A stretch of DNA of 19,863 nucleotides from an uncultured bacterium (GCA_937863625.1 CALMGO010000333.1:1-19863), one strand, 5' to 3'; positions 1 through 9,302 are shown, counted from the stretch's first letter. Made by a program: numbers and translations. Notes: a model not told the origin generated them from the sequence alone.

Positions 1-3000
1 ACGATTTCCTGGTCGATCGGGGACTTAACGATGGCCTTCGATGCGACCGGCGACATGAAATCATACGCCTTGCCAAGCCCACTGTCGGACCGTATCTCCT
101 CGCCCCACAGGGTGCGGCGCGCAGGGAGCTTGTCGGACAGGAACAAGATTCTGGCCTGTACCGCTTCCCACGGGGTGCCGACCTCCCGTTGTACCGGATC
201 ACCTACGTTCTTGACCGCGGCGGAAAGGGAAGTAAGAGGAGTGAACGACGCCATCAAGTCCTCCACATACTTCTTCGAGTAACGCTTGGGGTCCGATATG
301 ACTTCAACGATCTTTGCGAACCCCTCCAGATAAGTCTTACTGACCGCGACCTGCGCTACTGACGCGATCGTCATGGCGGTAACTTCATGCCATTCATCTA
401 CGTCTTCCTGATCAATCTCACCCTTGCGCACGGCTTCCGCGATGGATGCGGCAAATCCCATGGTCATGCCGAGCGGGTCCGTCCGGTTATAGGAATACCA
501 GCGGTCCCCGATCTTGATCGAATACGGCTGCCACCCTTCCCGTTGCATCGCCTCGCGCACATCCATGTCCTTGTTGCGCGGCCCCTCACCGGTCACGAGG
601 CCCGAATCCGCGAAGTCCATTGCGGCCAGCATAATGGCAGTGCCCGTGGCCATGCGCGCCAAGGCCAAATCCGAACGTGCCCCCCCTGCCGCGATATCGG
701 CCCGCCATTGTGACACAAGCGGCGCGAACGGGGTACGTTCGAACGCATAACGGGCGATGTTGACCGGGGTGCGTACGAACGGCAGAATGAACATCGCGGG
801 ATTAAGCGGATGGTCGATGTTACGCAGGTTCATGACCGCGCGCCCGAATGCCCCCGTCTCGTTGGTGAAAGTGTTGTACAGGGCCGCATCCGCCGAGTTG
901 ATCTTGATGAACTCAGGTGGATTATCCACGATTTCTTGTATGCGCTTCGCGGCAGCGGCGCCCTGGTGTCCTTCCTGTGTCGCCTGACGCAGTGCCTGCG
1001 CGCGCAGTTCCATTCGGTAGCCGATGGTCTTGAAGAATTCATCTTCCGCCCCTAGCAGCCGGCCCGGCATGTTGACCGCCGTGCCCATGAAATCAAGGAA
1101 CCTGCCCATGCCGGTATCCCCGGCCATGTGAAATCCCTCGGCAGACATGGCGTTCTTGCGCGGGGCATCCATCTTACCGAGAGTCCAGCCGGTTTCCCCG
1201 GTCTTCAACGCCTTGGCCGAAAGCCTGAACGCGTCCTTGATGGACTCGATCATACCGAACGCCATCGCGGCCGCTTCCCCGCCCACCACGCCCTCGCCAC
1301 CAGTGAGTGCGCGGATGCCGGCCGCGGCTGCCCGTTCATAAATGCTCTGGAACGTGACGAGGGTGTTCGACGTGATGTTGACGACGTGGGTCTTGGGCGA
1401 GGACAGTAGACCGTTGACCCATATTTCCTTGATGGCATCCACGGAATTCGCCGCAATCCCGCGCTCGGCAAACCGCCCGATGGCGGCCGCGGATGCGCCC
1501 GAATCCGCGAGTATCGCGAGGCGCCGCGCCATTTCCTTAGATTCCTTTGCCCCGCCCATGGCCCCCATGATCTGCTCGATCGCCCGCGCCCGCTCCATGC
1601 CGCCGGCCGGGATCGCCCAGGAAGCAAGGGCGCGTGCCGTTTCGGTCCGGGCACCTATGACCTCCGCCTGTACCGCAGCATGAATGGCCATCATCTTGCG
1701 GAATGCGAACTGATCGACGTCGCCCGCGTTGGGGCCGGCTGCCTTTTTGGCGAGTTCGAGCAGCTTATCCCCAGATGCGGCCCACAGTTCCCGCGCGGCG
1801 TACGCCTGCTCGGCGTTGAACGGTGTACCGGCCCGACGCTGCAATAGTTCAGGCACCGTCATGTCCAGCGATTCGGCCAGCGCTTTCGTCTCCTCCTGCG
1901 TGATCTTGCCGCGCGTGGCATCGGTGATCTGACCCTTGAACTTCTCGGCCATCTTGCCGAGGACGAATTGTACCTGCTTGGGTTCATCGATCTTGGCGAA
2001 ATTTACGTACACACCAAAATCTTCGGGCATGTCGGCCCCGCGCTTACGGATCAGGGCGCGGGGGTCAGTAGTCTCGGAGCCTGTGAGTGCGTCCTCAAAC
2101 CGTTGACGGGCGCCCTTGGTGGCGGCCTTCGGCTTGACGGCGGTAACTGATTGCATATATCTTTCGGCTGCCGATCTGCTTACGCCACCCGTATTGTCTT
2201 TATACAAACCATATTTGCCGGATTCATTTTCAGCGTGTGTTAAAAATTTGCCATCGGGGGTTATTATGCCCGTGCGCATTTTAGTTGGGTCAATTTTTTC
2301 TTTTCCCAGCCCCTTTTGTAATCTCTTTATGGCGTCGATATGAGTTTCGTCCCCGGAAGCCTTATAGATTTTACCACCATATTCTACGCCACGATCAGCG
2401 GACGGAAGTTCATCTATAATTTCATTCAGCTTTTTTTCATACTCAACCGACCCCACCTTCGGCTTGACGGCGGCCGGCGCCCCCGCGTCCTCGATCACCG
2501 GCTTGGTCATGTCGCCGAGTGATTTAAAGTCCTCGTCCTTGAGTTCCCCGTACTTATTGCGCAGGAAGTCAGTCTCGGATCGGGTCTGACGCTCAACCGC
2601 GCGGGCGGCACGCAGCGCACGTGCCGCGAGGAATATCCCCTCGGTGGCGGTGCCGAGCGCCGCGCCCTCCAATGCGTTCTTGAATCGCCCTTCCATTTCG
2701 GAATCGTCCGGCTCCGATTTCAGGAAGTCGGTCAGGACGTTCTTCGGTAGTTCCGCCTGATTCCACAGATCGGCAAGACGGCCGCCGTGCGGATCGCTCG
2801 TCATGAAGTCCGATATCGCGCCGGCCGCCATCGGCCCCGTGACTTTACCGGCCACCCCGAGCGCGCGCAGGCCCTTCAAGGCCGGCACAAAACCTGTGAG
2901 GAACTGTGACACCCCGCGCGTAAGGTGCCCGGTGACGGTCTTGGCTGATTTTACCGGATCATAGGTAAGGTCAGCCACGTTCTCGTTAAGCCAGTTAGCC

Positions 3001-3359
3001 AAAGGATCAAGGACGGTGAGCGCGTGCCGCGCGGCATCGTCGATCCCGCCGACCGCCTGTGTAGGAATTTCCCCGGCGTGGCGCAACATACGGCCAAGAG
3101 GAGACTGTTTGTCCACGTCCGGCCGCCCCATGAAATCGGTACTGGATTGCCTGGGCGGCTTGGGTTCAGCCAGCGGTCGCGCCTGGACTTCCGTAGGGGT
3201 CGGTATCACGTCCACCTTGGTGGTCTTGGCCGAATCCTTCTCGGCATCCATGGATGTGAGCCAGTCCTCCATTTCAGCCACGGAGTTGGTCTTGGTGCGG
3301 CCGACTACCGACTCCTGATAATTGCCGGACAGGTCTTCTGGTTTATCGATGTCGTCCAT
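1..3359 (-). CDS. Giant internal virion / DNA-ejection-type protein (3' end outside window)
   Basis: This frame is open from an ATG at 3359 to the left edge (1,119 codons, no stop), so the C-terminus is missing. The ATG overlaps the upstream stop as TGATG, which supports the start. Residues 1-300 contain a linker-rich N-terminus and alpha-helical, glycine/alanine-rich stretches. Residues about 302-405 are a distinct AT-rich block (listed separately). Later come helical segments, a WVNGLLSSPKTHVVNITSN stretch near residue 650, an EFFKTIGYRMELRAQA stretch near residue 780, and a NRTDPLGMTMGFAAS stretch near residue 960. From memory these resemble stretches in very large podovirus internal or polyvalent proteins. 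Its place as the third and largest of three ejection-type genes behind the tail tubular genes parallels T7 gp14-gp15-gp16, so a role in crossing the cell envelope during DNA ejection is inferred. I saw no lysozyme or transglycosylase motif in the visible part. Confidence 0.85.
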   Translation of the reverse strand, partial: MDDIDKPEDLSGNYQESVVGRTKTNSVAEMEDWLTSMDAEKDSAKTTKVDVIPTPTEVQARPLAEPKPPRQSSTDFMGRPDVDKQSPLGRMLRHAGEIPTQAVGGIDDAARHALTVLDPLANWLNENVADLTYDPVKSAKTVTGHLTRGVSQFLTGFVPALKGLRALGVAGKVTGPMAAGAISDFMTSDPHGGRLADLWNQAELPKNVLTDFLKSEPDDSEMEGRFKNALEGAALGTATEGIFLAARALRAARAVERQTRSETDFLRNKYGELKDEDFKSLGDMTKPVIEDAGAPAAVKPKVGSVEYEKKLNEIIDELPSADRGVEYGGKIYKASGDETHIDAIKRLQKGLGKEKIDPTKMRTGIITPDGKFLTHAENESGKYGLYKDNTGGVSRSAAERYMQSVTAVKPKAATKGARQRFEDALTGSETTDPRALIRKRGADMPEDFGVYVNFAKIDEPKQVQFVLGKMAEKFKGQITDATRGKITQEETKALAESLDMTVPELLQRRAGTPFNAEQAYAARELWAASGDKLLELAKKAAGPNAGDVDQFAFRKMMAIHAAVQAEVIGARTETARALASWAIPAGGMERARAIEQIMGAMGGAKESKEMARRLAILADSGASAAAIGRFAERGIAANSVDAIKEIWVNGLLSSPKTHVVNITSNTLVTFQSIYERAAAAGIRALTGGEGVVGGEAAAMAFGMIESIKDAFRLSAKALKTGETGWTLGKMDAPRKNAMSAEGFHMAGDTGMGRFLDFMGTAVNMPGRLLGAEDEFFKTIGYRMELRAQALRQATQEGHQGAAAAKRIQEIVDNPPEFIKINSADAALYNTFTNETGAFGRAVMNLRNIDHPLNPAMFILPFVRTPVNIARYAFERTPFAPLVSQWRADIAAGGARSDLALARMATGTAIMLAAMDFADSGLVTGEGPRNKDMDVREAMQREGWQPYSIKIGDRWYSYNRTDPLGMTMGFAASIAEAVRKGEIDQEDVDEWHEVTAMTIASVAQVAVSKTYLEGFAKIVEVISDPKRYSKKYVEDLMASFTPLTSLSAAVKNVGDPVQREVGTPWEAVQARILFLSDKLPARRTLWGEEIRSDSGLGKAYDFMSPVASKAIVKSPIDQEI
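2126..2143. repeat. 18-bp direct repeat, left copy
   Basis: The plus-strand sequence CCTTCGGCTTGACGGCGG occurs here and again exactly at 2456-2473, 330 bp away (110 codons, same reading frame). On the coding strand each copy encodes the linker-like residues AVKPK. The bases just outside the two copies differ, so identity is limited to the 18 bp. The pair brackets an AT-rich block within the giant ejection-type gene. Confidence 0.95.
2144..2455 (-). other. AT-rich in-frame block inside the giant ejection-type gene
   Basis: A hand count of 2161-2460 gives about 44% G+C, against about 73% in the next 60 bases to the right and a generally GC-rich window. The coding strand uses AAA, ATA, TTA and AGA codons that are scarce in the rest of the gene. 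The frame stays open throughout. It encodes about 104 residues with a lysine-rich start, a GKIYKA stretch, and then GIITPDGKFLTHAENESGKYG. This looks like a small compact domain; I do not know its function. Composition, the flanking direct repeats and the preserved frame together suggest an acquired domain. Confidence 0.75.
2456..2473. repeat. 18-bp direct repeat, right copy
   Basis: Exact second copy of the repeat at 2126-2143. It lies at the boundary between GC-rich coding sequence to the right and the AT-rich block to the left. Recombination between the copies would remove 330 bp and leave the reading frame intact. Confidence 0.95.
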
Positions 3360-4903
3360 CACTTCACCCCTGCCACGGCACGCCGCCAGCGGTTGATCAT
3401 TTCCATCTCCTGCTCATATTCCTCGCGCTTGATCTTCTTGGCCTCATAGTCGGACTTGGCCTTGCGGGCCGCGTTGGCGATGTCGTCCATCATCCCCTGC
3501 TGATCCCCCGGATTGCGCCGTATCATGCCCGACCGGGGCGAGGGCAGCGCCATGATCGTGTCCGACAGGTTCACGAGCTTGTACTGGTTAACGATCTCCT
3601 GCCCGCGCTTCTGCACATCCGCGTCGGGCCGTTTCGGTTCGGCATTGATCCAGCGATCGAACGTATCGAGCGCTTCCGCCAGTCGCGAGCGCTGTACCGG
3701 GTCCTGCACCAGCGGCCCCGGATCGAGACTTCCCACGATATAAGCGCGCGAGCGCTCGTATTCGGACTTCGGCCCCTCGGACCGGGCAATCTCACGGGAA
3801 CGCGACACGGAGGATGATAATGTGTCGTCCGTGATCAGCCCGTTGCGATGCGCGGTAAACGCGAAGTTCTCGGCCACTCGCGGGTCCTTGTAAATCAGGT
3901 TCTGAATCTGTCTGAACGTGGCCGCATCATTGATCTCACCTCCGCCCTTGAGCATCTTGAGAAGGCTCTTGTATTCAGGGGCGGACACCAGCGGCCGGAT
4001 GCCCTCGACATAAGTGGAATCAAGCTTACCAGCGGACTGCCGGCTGTACGCTTCCTTCAACGCCTCTTCCGCCAGCCGGTCGCGCTCCTTCTTGGACATG
4101 CCGTTGACGTCCAGGTCCAGTTGCGCCGCGTAGCGCACGGCCTGATCAAACATCTGCGTACGGCGCTCGAAGGGAAGTGCGTCGAACGCTTCATTCCCGG
4201 TCTGTCCGGTAAGGTCCCCCGCCGAACGGTTTCCGCCATAGAAACCGACCGACTGTAGGAACGCGGACGGGGACTTCTGAATTTGCGACCACACGGCCGA
4301 TGCCGATATGGAATCGATCGCCTTCTGGCGATACTCGGATTTTTGCACCGGCGGCATATCAACGGCATCGATGTCGGCCAGCGCGGAATCCAGGATGCTC
4401 CGGTACTGGCCCGGATCGGTATTCATCAACTTTTGCGAGTTCTGGACCATCACCCCCACCTGATCCCCGCGCCAGTCGATCTTGGCCTTTGCCTCGAACA
4501 TCGTGGCCCGTTGCCCTACTTCAGACCGCAGTTCATCAAGGCGCAACTGTACAAACTTCTTGGCAGTATCCGAGGGGGCGCGTTCGACAAGCTTCTTCGA
4601 GTATTCGTCGAAATCTTTCAACAGAGTCGGGGTAAAATCAGGAGCGCCCGGTTGTGCCTGTGCCTGCCGCTGTTGCAGGTCGTTGGCCCAATCAAGACGC
4701 GTCTGTGACATGGTGCTAGAGGTCCACAGGTGGGCATCGTTCGCCTCTCGCCGTTGTAGACCCTCCGCCAGTCCGACCACACCCTGTCCCAACGCGGACA
4801 GGCCCGCCCCGGCCGCCTGCGTGCTGTACGGAGAGTGCCGCTGCTGCCCCTCCGGTACTCCGGGGGACTGCACCCGCCTACCATACTCGGTTATTTGGGC
4901 CAT
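3359..4903 (-). CDS. Internal virion / ejection protein, about 514 aa (T7 gp15-like by position)
   Basis: The ORF encodes 514 residues, starting MAQITEYGRRVQSPGVPEGQ. The start ATG lies one base after the stop of the 158-aa gene, and the stop overlaps the next ATG as TGATG. The protein is hydrophilic and largely helical, with many charged and Q-rich stretches (around residues 50-160 and the last 60 residues) and no membrane segment. It sits between a small and a giant ejection-type gene directly behind the tail genes, the arrangement of the T7 core proteins. By that position and its helical character I infer an internal core protein that is ejected with DNA. Sequence identity to T7 gp15 itself is not claimed. 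Confidence 0.8.
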   Translation of the reverse strand: MAQITEYGRRVQSPGVPEGQQRHSPYSTQAAGAGLSALGQGVVGLAEGLQRREANDAHLWTSSTMSQTRLDWANDLQQRQAQAQPGAPDFTPTLLKDFDEYSKKLVERAPSDTAKKFVQLRLDELRSEVGQRATMFEAKAKIDWRGDQVGVMVQNSQKLMNTDPGQYRSILDSALADIDAVDMPPVQKSEYRQKAIDSISASAVWSQIQKSPSAFLQSVGFYGGNRSAGDLTGQTGNEAFDALPFERRTQMFDQAVRYAAQLDLDVNGMSKKERDRLAEEALKEAYSRQSAGKLDSTYVEGIRPLVSAPEYKSLLKMLKGGGEINDAATFRQIQNLIYKDPRVAENFAFTAHRNGLITDDTLSSSVSRSREIARSEGPKSEYERSRAYIVGSLDPGPLVQDPVQRSRLAEALDTFDRWINAEPKRPDADVQKRGQEIVNQYKLVNLSDTIMALPSPRSGMIRRNPGDQQGMMDDIANAARKAKSDYEAKKIKREEYEQEMEMINRWRRAVAGVK

Positions 4904-4904
4904 G

Positions 4905-5381
4905 TCAGCTGCCTAAATACCGGCCACCGCCGGCGAATAAGCTGCCGGCGGCACCAAGATAACCACCAAGGCGTGCGGCACGTGCCGCACGTTCCGCCGA
5001 CCCGGCCAATTCCTCTTCGCCTGTGGCTTCTTGCCGAAGAGTGTGCGCCTTGAGTGATCCCGCGTATCGGATGTTCAGAGCGTCCAGTTCAGCGTTGAAA
5101 ATGGAGCGCTTCTGCACATCCGCCATGGTGCCCGTGTCCGCGAATCCTGATTCCGCCACCGCAGTCTTTTGCTTGCCCAACTGCTGCCGCGTCTCGCGCC
5201 GAAACGATTCTTCATTCAAGTTCGTCGATAGCAGCGTCTGATCGGCCGACCAACGCTTTATGGCGGCATTATATCGATGGGCGTTGGCGGCCCCCATAAG
5301 CTGCTCGTAACTGGCCCTGCCCTGAGCTATCTGCCCGAGGGCACTGAGAGTAAAGCCGGCGGCAAGTAATGCGGGAACCAT
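4905..5381 (-). CDS. Small internal virion protein, 158 aa (T7 gp14-like by position)
   Basis: I chose the ATG at 5381 rather than the TTG one codon upstream, because AAGGA lies about 8 bases before it at the end of the preceding gene. The protein begins MVPALLAAGFTLSALGQIAQ, a hydrophobic N-terminus. A long helical middle rich in A, R, E and Q follows, and the end is glycine/alanine-rich (YLGAAGSLFAGGGRYLGS). Small proteins with a GQIAQG-type start and a helical coiled body are common as the first internal virion protein behind the tail tube genes in podoviruses. A role in the ejection complex is inferred from this. The stop lies one base before the next gene. Confidence 0.75.
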   Translation of the reverse strand: MVPALLAAGFTLSALGQIAQGRASYEQLMGAANAHRYNAAIKRWSADQTLLSTNLNEESFRRETRQQLGKQKTAVAESGFADTGTMADVQKRSIFNAELDALNIRYAGSLKAHTLRQEATGEEELAGSAERAARAARLGGYLGAAGSLFAGGGRYLGS

Positions 5382-5385
5382 CAAA

Positions 5386-7908
5386 TCATCCTTGAGTCAT
5401 CATCTGCGGGGCGAGCGCCACCACAGTGCACGGACACGGCTGATCCTGAATGATGGTAATCAGCATGTCCTCGGAATACCCGTCCGGCCACGGCACCACC
5501 TTGTCGCCGGTAAAGAACTTGGAGGCCTCATTCATGATGCTCGTGCCCATCTGTACCGAGTCCAATTGACTGTCCTCGTCCCGACCGTACTTTGCACCGA
5601 GCGTATTATCGAACCTGATCAACACCCGGTGCGCCCGTTTGGTGCGTCCTTGCGAAGTTCCCTCGGCGGCGCCGGCCTCGATCGGCATCGGCTGCAACAC
5701 TGACTTGTACGGAAGTCCCACGTGAATCTTGCCCGCCTGCACGTCAAGAGTTACGGCCCCGGCCGTTACCGTCTTATTGGTTTCCGGGCCGGCGTCACTG
5801 AATACCGACACCACCTGCCCCTCAAGATGCCCCAAACCCGACACCGACGATACCGTCTTCCTCCAAACGTTTGCCGCAAGCGCAGTCAGGTCCGGCCACG
5901 GCACATTGATAGTAGCGTTGACCGAAGTGGTTGAATTGTACTGTGTGATGGTGGCAGTGGCGGTCCTGTACACGAGTTCATGGGTATCGGAATCCGGGTC
6001 ATCGATCTGATGCCGGTATTGGATTTTCTTGCCTACATCACCGGCGACGAATATGGCCGACCCGGCCGTGAACGGCACACCGATAGTTCCCTTGACGGTC
6101 GCCCCGGCGCCGGGGGTTAATGTAGCATTCATGACGTTATCCAAGGACAGCCCGCAGTCTACGTAGAACGCCGTTTCCTCGTCATCCCCCTCTTCGTAAT
6201 GCTGCTTCATGAACTCGACGTAACGGCGCGTCGTACCGTTAATCGTCCGTTTCACGATCATCCACAATTCATTGTACCCTGACACGGGGTCGGGGATACA
6301 AGCTATGGACTCCACCACGGCACGGGTCAGGACGCCATACGATCCGCCCAAAAAGTGTGGGTGACACCCCTTAACGTCCTCGTCATTATTTAACGTGAAT
6401 CCCAACAGGGTGCCGTCGCCGGTTGCCGCCCATAGGACGGAATCCGGTTCCTGTTGGTACGACATATCGATGATCTTATTCCTGGCAACGTGCCGAGAGA
6501 ATCGGGTCACCACCCCGGACACATATCCGTCCTTCTCGAACTTGTAGTGAATATCACGAATCTTCCGGCCTGAACGCTGGACGAACACCACGTCATCCCC
6601 CACCCGCTGTGGAGCGACGGAACTTGCGCCATGACTGGTTTGCTTACGAGCCTCTATGTTGACACCCGATAAAGGTTCGGCATCAGTCTGTTTGAATATG
6701 ACGTGTTCATCCGCTGCGGTTCCGACGAGGAGCGCCGTATCGGTAGGGGCCACCCACCTGATGTCGTTCGACTGATCGGCGGCTATTTCCAGGTCCAGCG
6801 CCATGTCGGGGGTCGCGTCGCCCGATTCGTCCTTACGGCGGAAGTCCGTAAAATCGGCTGCGACCGATGCCCAAAAGTCGCGCTTCCTGAACGCGCATAA
6901 CCGCTGCTTCCAGAAGCTGCCGACCGTCGGCCACCCGTCGTTACTGTTCCATGACTGGAAGGCCCAACGGGTGGTGGCCTGCCCGACCAGGACGCAACCA
7001 TAAGGGAGCCGGGGGGACATGACGGTAGCCGTTGCCGTCGTGGCCGGCGGAGCACCACCGATGGCCGTGATCTTCACCCAACCGAATCCGGGGTCTTGAT
7101 ATTCCCATTGAACCCCCGCGTCCCCGTCATACAGGGCGCCCTCTATGTGCACAGGTTTCACCGTACCGGTGGTGCCGTTGGCCAGAGCCTTATAAGTCTT
7201 GCCGTCCGACTTGCGCAAGTCGGCGGGGGACACCCCGGCCACCACGGCCTTTCCCTGTTCCCATGCCTTGATGTCGTCAACCTTCTTGCCTTCCATATAG
7301 AACAGCGTCCCGACGTGATAGGACTGGAATATGGCGGAAGATGCCGTTAACGTAATGCCCGCGCCGGTAGCGGCGGACGCATATACCGTGCGCGTCTCGT
7401 CGGGGTCCACGTCCTCGAACGGCCCGCCCCGAGCTTCAAATTCAGCAAGCGTGAACGCGGCGGCACCGGTACGGGTCAGGGTCCGAGTCCGATACTTTGA
7501 ATGAAAGATATACAGTACATCGTTTGCCTGCTCGAACTTCAAAGCAAAAGTCCCGTCGGCGTTGGTCAAATCAGCCAGAAGGTACGGGGATGAAACTTCG
7601 AGCGGGGGGCCACTTAATACTTGGGCATGATTCGAATAGAACCGGATATACTGGTCGCCGAACTCCAACACATACGCCTGCTCGACGTTATACTCGAATC
7701 GGGCAAGCCATGTGCGATTCGCGCTATTCTTTACTTCCGCCGCGAAGTATGTGCCGGGCCGGCGCCGGGCCGGCCCCTCCACGGCGGGCACAAAGTTGCG
7801 CAAACGGCGACAGGCGGACGGGTAATACTTGAGTCCTACCTGCCCCCGCATCAGGGGCGAAAATTCTCCTGAATTGAAGCTCTGAATGAGCGGATTGGCC
7901 TTAGGCAT
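5386..7908 (-). CDS. Tail tubular protein B (tail nozzle)
   Basis: An 840-residue protein, beginning MPKANPLIQSFNSGEFSPLM with KYYPSACRRLRNFVPAVEGPARRRPGT soon after, a start typical of podovirus tail tubular protein B / nozzle proteins. The C-terminus (VVPWPDGYSEDMLITIIQDQ) also has the usual look of the family. In T7 the homologous gp12 forms the lower part of the short tail. The ATG overlaps the stop of tail tubular protein A as TGATG, so the two are coupled, and the gene order A then B matches the T7 group. The size is slightly above that of T7 gp12, which is usual for relatives outside the T7 genus. Confidence 0.92.
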   Translation of the reverse strand: MPKANPLIQSFNSGEFSPLMRGQVGLKYYPSACRRLRNFVPAVEGPARRRPGTYFAAEVKNSANRTWLARFEYNVEQAYVLEFGDQYIRFYSNHAQVLSGPPLEVSSPYLLADLTNADGTFALKFEQANDVLYIFHSKYRTRTLTRTGAAAFTLAEFEARGGPFEDVDPDETRTVYASAATGAGITLTASSAIFQSYHVGTLFYMEGKKVDDIKAWEQGKAVVAGVSPADLRKSDGKTYKALANGTTGTVKPVHIEGALYDGDAGVQWEYQDPGFGWVKITAIGGAPPATTATATVMSPRLPYGCVLVGQATTRWAFQSWNSNDGWPTVGSFWKQRLCAFRKRDFWASVAADFTDFRRKDESGDATPDMALDLEIAADQSNDIRWVAPTDTALLVGTAADEHVIFKQTDAEPLSGVNIEARKQTSHGASSVAPQRVGDDVVFVQRSGRKIRDIHYKFEKDGYVSGVVTRFSRHVARNKIIDMSYQQEPDSVLWAATGDGTLLGFTLNNDEDVKGCHPHFLGGSYGVLTRAVVESIACIPDPVSGYNELWMIVKRTINGTTRRYVEFMKQHYEEGDDEETAFYVDCGLSLDNVMNATLTPGAGATVKGTIGVPFTAGSAIFVAGDVGKKIQYRHQIDDPDSDTHELVYRTATATITQYNSTTSVNATINVPWPDLTALAANVWRKTVSSVSGLGHLEGQVVSVFSDAGPETNKTVTAGAVTLDVQAGKIHVGLPYKSVLQPMPIEAGAAEGTSQGRTKRAHRVLIRFDNTLGAKYGRDEDSQLDSVQMGTSIMNEASKFFTGDKVVPWPDGYSEDMLITIIQDQPCPCTVVALAPQMMTQG

Positions 7909-8510
7909 CAGAGCCTACACATGAGCCACTCGTCGTCGGCCAACTTCTGAGGCGGCAACTGAATGGCATTGGCGCGAATGGCATCGGATAATGAACGCTC
8001 GAACTGAATCCTCGCGTCATTGCGTTTGGTGGATGACTGCGTGAGGGGTTCAGCAAGCAGTTCTGCCAACTTGCAGGATAGCGTCATGTTGAACAGGGCA
8101 TCAAACTTGCCCACGTCCTCCACCCGCTTGATGTAACGCAAATTGAGCGGGGCACCCATGTCGGTGAGGATGCAACCCTCTTCCAGCGTGAACTCGGAGG
8201 TATTCGACCCGCGATAATCGGTCAGATCGACGCCGGGCCAGATATCCCCGATCTGCACCAATCGCAACGCGGTATTCGGTATGGCGTATTTGTAACCATA
8301 CCCGAATGGAGGAACATCGGTGAGCGCGTTTAACTGCACCCGCGCCATCGCAAAGTTCCAATTATGCGCCGCCTGCGCCGCGTCACGTGCAATGTCCCAT
8401 AGGGCCTTCGCCTCGCGCGCGGGCTTCGTATCGTCGTCGATCGTGACGATACGATTGGATTCGCCCAATATAGTCAGGGCGAAATTGACGACCGACGACT
8501 GGGAAGCCAT
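7908..8510 (-). CDS. Tail tubular protein A (gatekeeper/adaptor)
   Basis: A 200-residue protein. It begins MASQSSVVNFALTILGESNR and contains KALWDIARDAAQAAHNWNFA and later LNLRYIKRVEDVGKFDALFN followed by CKLAELLAEPLTQS. These are characteristic stretches of tail tubular protein A (T7 gp11-like), which joins the portal to the nozzle. The ATG is preceded by GGGAG about 8 bases upstream. The gene directly precedes tail tubular protein B and overlaps its start by one base. Length fits the family. Confidence 0.93.
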   Translation of the reverse strand: MASQSSVVNFALTILGESNRIVTIDDDTKPAREAKALWDIARDAAQAAHNWNFAMARVQLNALTDVPPFGYGYKYAIPNTALRLVQIGDIWPGVDLTDYRGSNTSEFTLEEGCILTDMGAPLNLRYIKRVEDVGKFDALFNMTLSCKLAELLAEPLTQSSTKRNDARIQFERSLSDAIRANAIQLPPQKLADDEWLMCRL

Positions 8511-8523
8511 TTACTACTCCCGG

Positions 8524-8718
8524 TCAGGCCGGCGGGAAGTTGCCCTTGAGGATGTGCGCCGCAATCTTGCCCAGAGCGAGCAGCACATCCTCGCGGGTCA
8601 GATTGGTCGCAAGATCGAAGGTGAATTCCATGTTGTCGGTGGCGGTGGCCGCGCCGACCGCCTCGGTCACTTGGTCCATGTTCTCGCCGCGAGAGATTCC
8701 GTAACGCCTTGTTGCCAT
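8524..8718 (-). CDS. Small conserved-type phage protein, 64 aa
   Basis: A 64-residue protein (MATRRYGISRGENMDQVTEA, then an acidic helix ending GKIAAHILKGNFPPA). A second ATG exists at residue 14, but the ribosome binding site GGAGAAG lies 5-6 bases before the first ATG at 8718, so the longer form is preferred. It is the first gene after the terminator at 8731-8760 and lies 13 bases before tail tubular protein A. Small proteins of this type, with a VTEAVG...VLLALxKI pattern, are common between capsid and tail genes in podovirus-like genomes. Their function is unknown to me. Confidence 0.75.
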   Translation of the reverse strand: MATRRYGISRGENMDQVTEAVGAATATDNMEFTFDLATNLTREDVLLALGKIAAHILKGNFPPA

Positions 8719-8730
8719 GATGTCTTCTCC

Positions 8731-8760
8731 AAAAAAGCTCGCCGCGGTTAAGCGGCGAGC
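8731..8760 (-). terminator. Rho-independent terminator behind the capsid/decoration genes
   Basis: Read on the minus strand there is a perfect 9-bp stem, GCTCGCCGC / GCGGCGAGC, around a 6-base loop, followed immediately by six T residues (AAAAAA at 8731-8736 on the plus strand). It begins 32 bases after the stop of the 169-aa gene and ends just before the ribosome binding site of the 64-aa gene. This is the strongest intrinsic terminator seen in the window. Confidence 0.92.
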
Positions 8761-8792
8761 AAATCACACACGGATGAGCGACGTGGTGAAGA

Positions 8793-9302
8793 TTACGGGT
8801 TGCCGATGACCTGCGCCCGAACGCATGCCGCCCCGGTGGCCGCTGCCGCTGCCACAAGGGTGATAGCCACGTCGTAATCGCGCTGCGGATCGGCCGACAA
8901 GCCGAGAAGTTCCCAGATGCGTTTCTCCATGTTGGCGACGGTGATCACGCCGGATTCCTGCGTAACGTCCAGCGCCCGGTTGACGGCGTTCAGATCGACC
9001 GCCGACGCGAAGAAATCCGCGTCAACCACCGCACCGCCGTTTGCTGCCGTCTGGTACAAGCCGATATCGCCGGTGCACGCCGCACCAAGAGTGGCGTTGT
9101 CCAGAAGGACGCGAGTAACGTAATCCGAAGAGCGGACGCGGCAAGTGCGATAGGTAGACCCGATCGAGTCCCCGGAAGTAACTGCCGCGATGACGCCGCG
9201 ACATTCCAGGATGCGGCCACGATCCAAGCCGGCCGAGTTCAGCCTGACCGGCACCGTGTCCGCGTTCGTGATGGGGGTGGATTTGAGAGCTACGACTGCC
9301 AT
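8793..9302 (-). CDS. Probable head decoration / capsid-associated structural protein, 169 aa
   Basis: A 169-residue protein beginning MAVVALKSTPITNADTVPVR. The ATG is preceded by AAAGGAGAA at good spacing. The sequence alternates beta-prone and Ala/Gly-rich stretches, contains no membrane segment and ends ACVRAQVIGNP. It lies 39 bp behind the major capsid gene and in front of a strong terminator, so capsid and this protein form their own unit. Head decoration or stabilising proteins are often encoded at this place. The assignment rests on position and character, not on a recognised motif. Confidence 0.65.
   Translation of the reverse strand: MAVVALKSTPITNADTVPVRLNSAGLDRGRILECRGVIAAVTSGDSIGSTYRTCRVRSSDYVTRVLLDNATLGAACTGDIGLYQTAANGGAVVDADFFASAVDLNAVNRALDVTQESGVITVANMEKRIWELLGLSADPQRDYDVAITLVAAAAATGAACVRAQVIGNP

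Noticed and set aside
5258..5290. TATAAT on the minus strand within the 158-aa gene as a promoter
   Set aside because: No -35-like hexamer lies at 16-19 bases; the nearest candidate is about 20 bases away, so it is probably chance.
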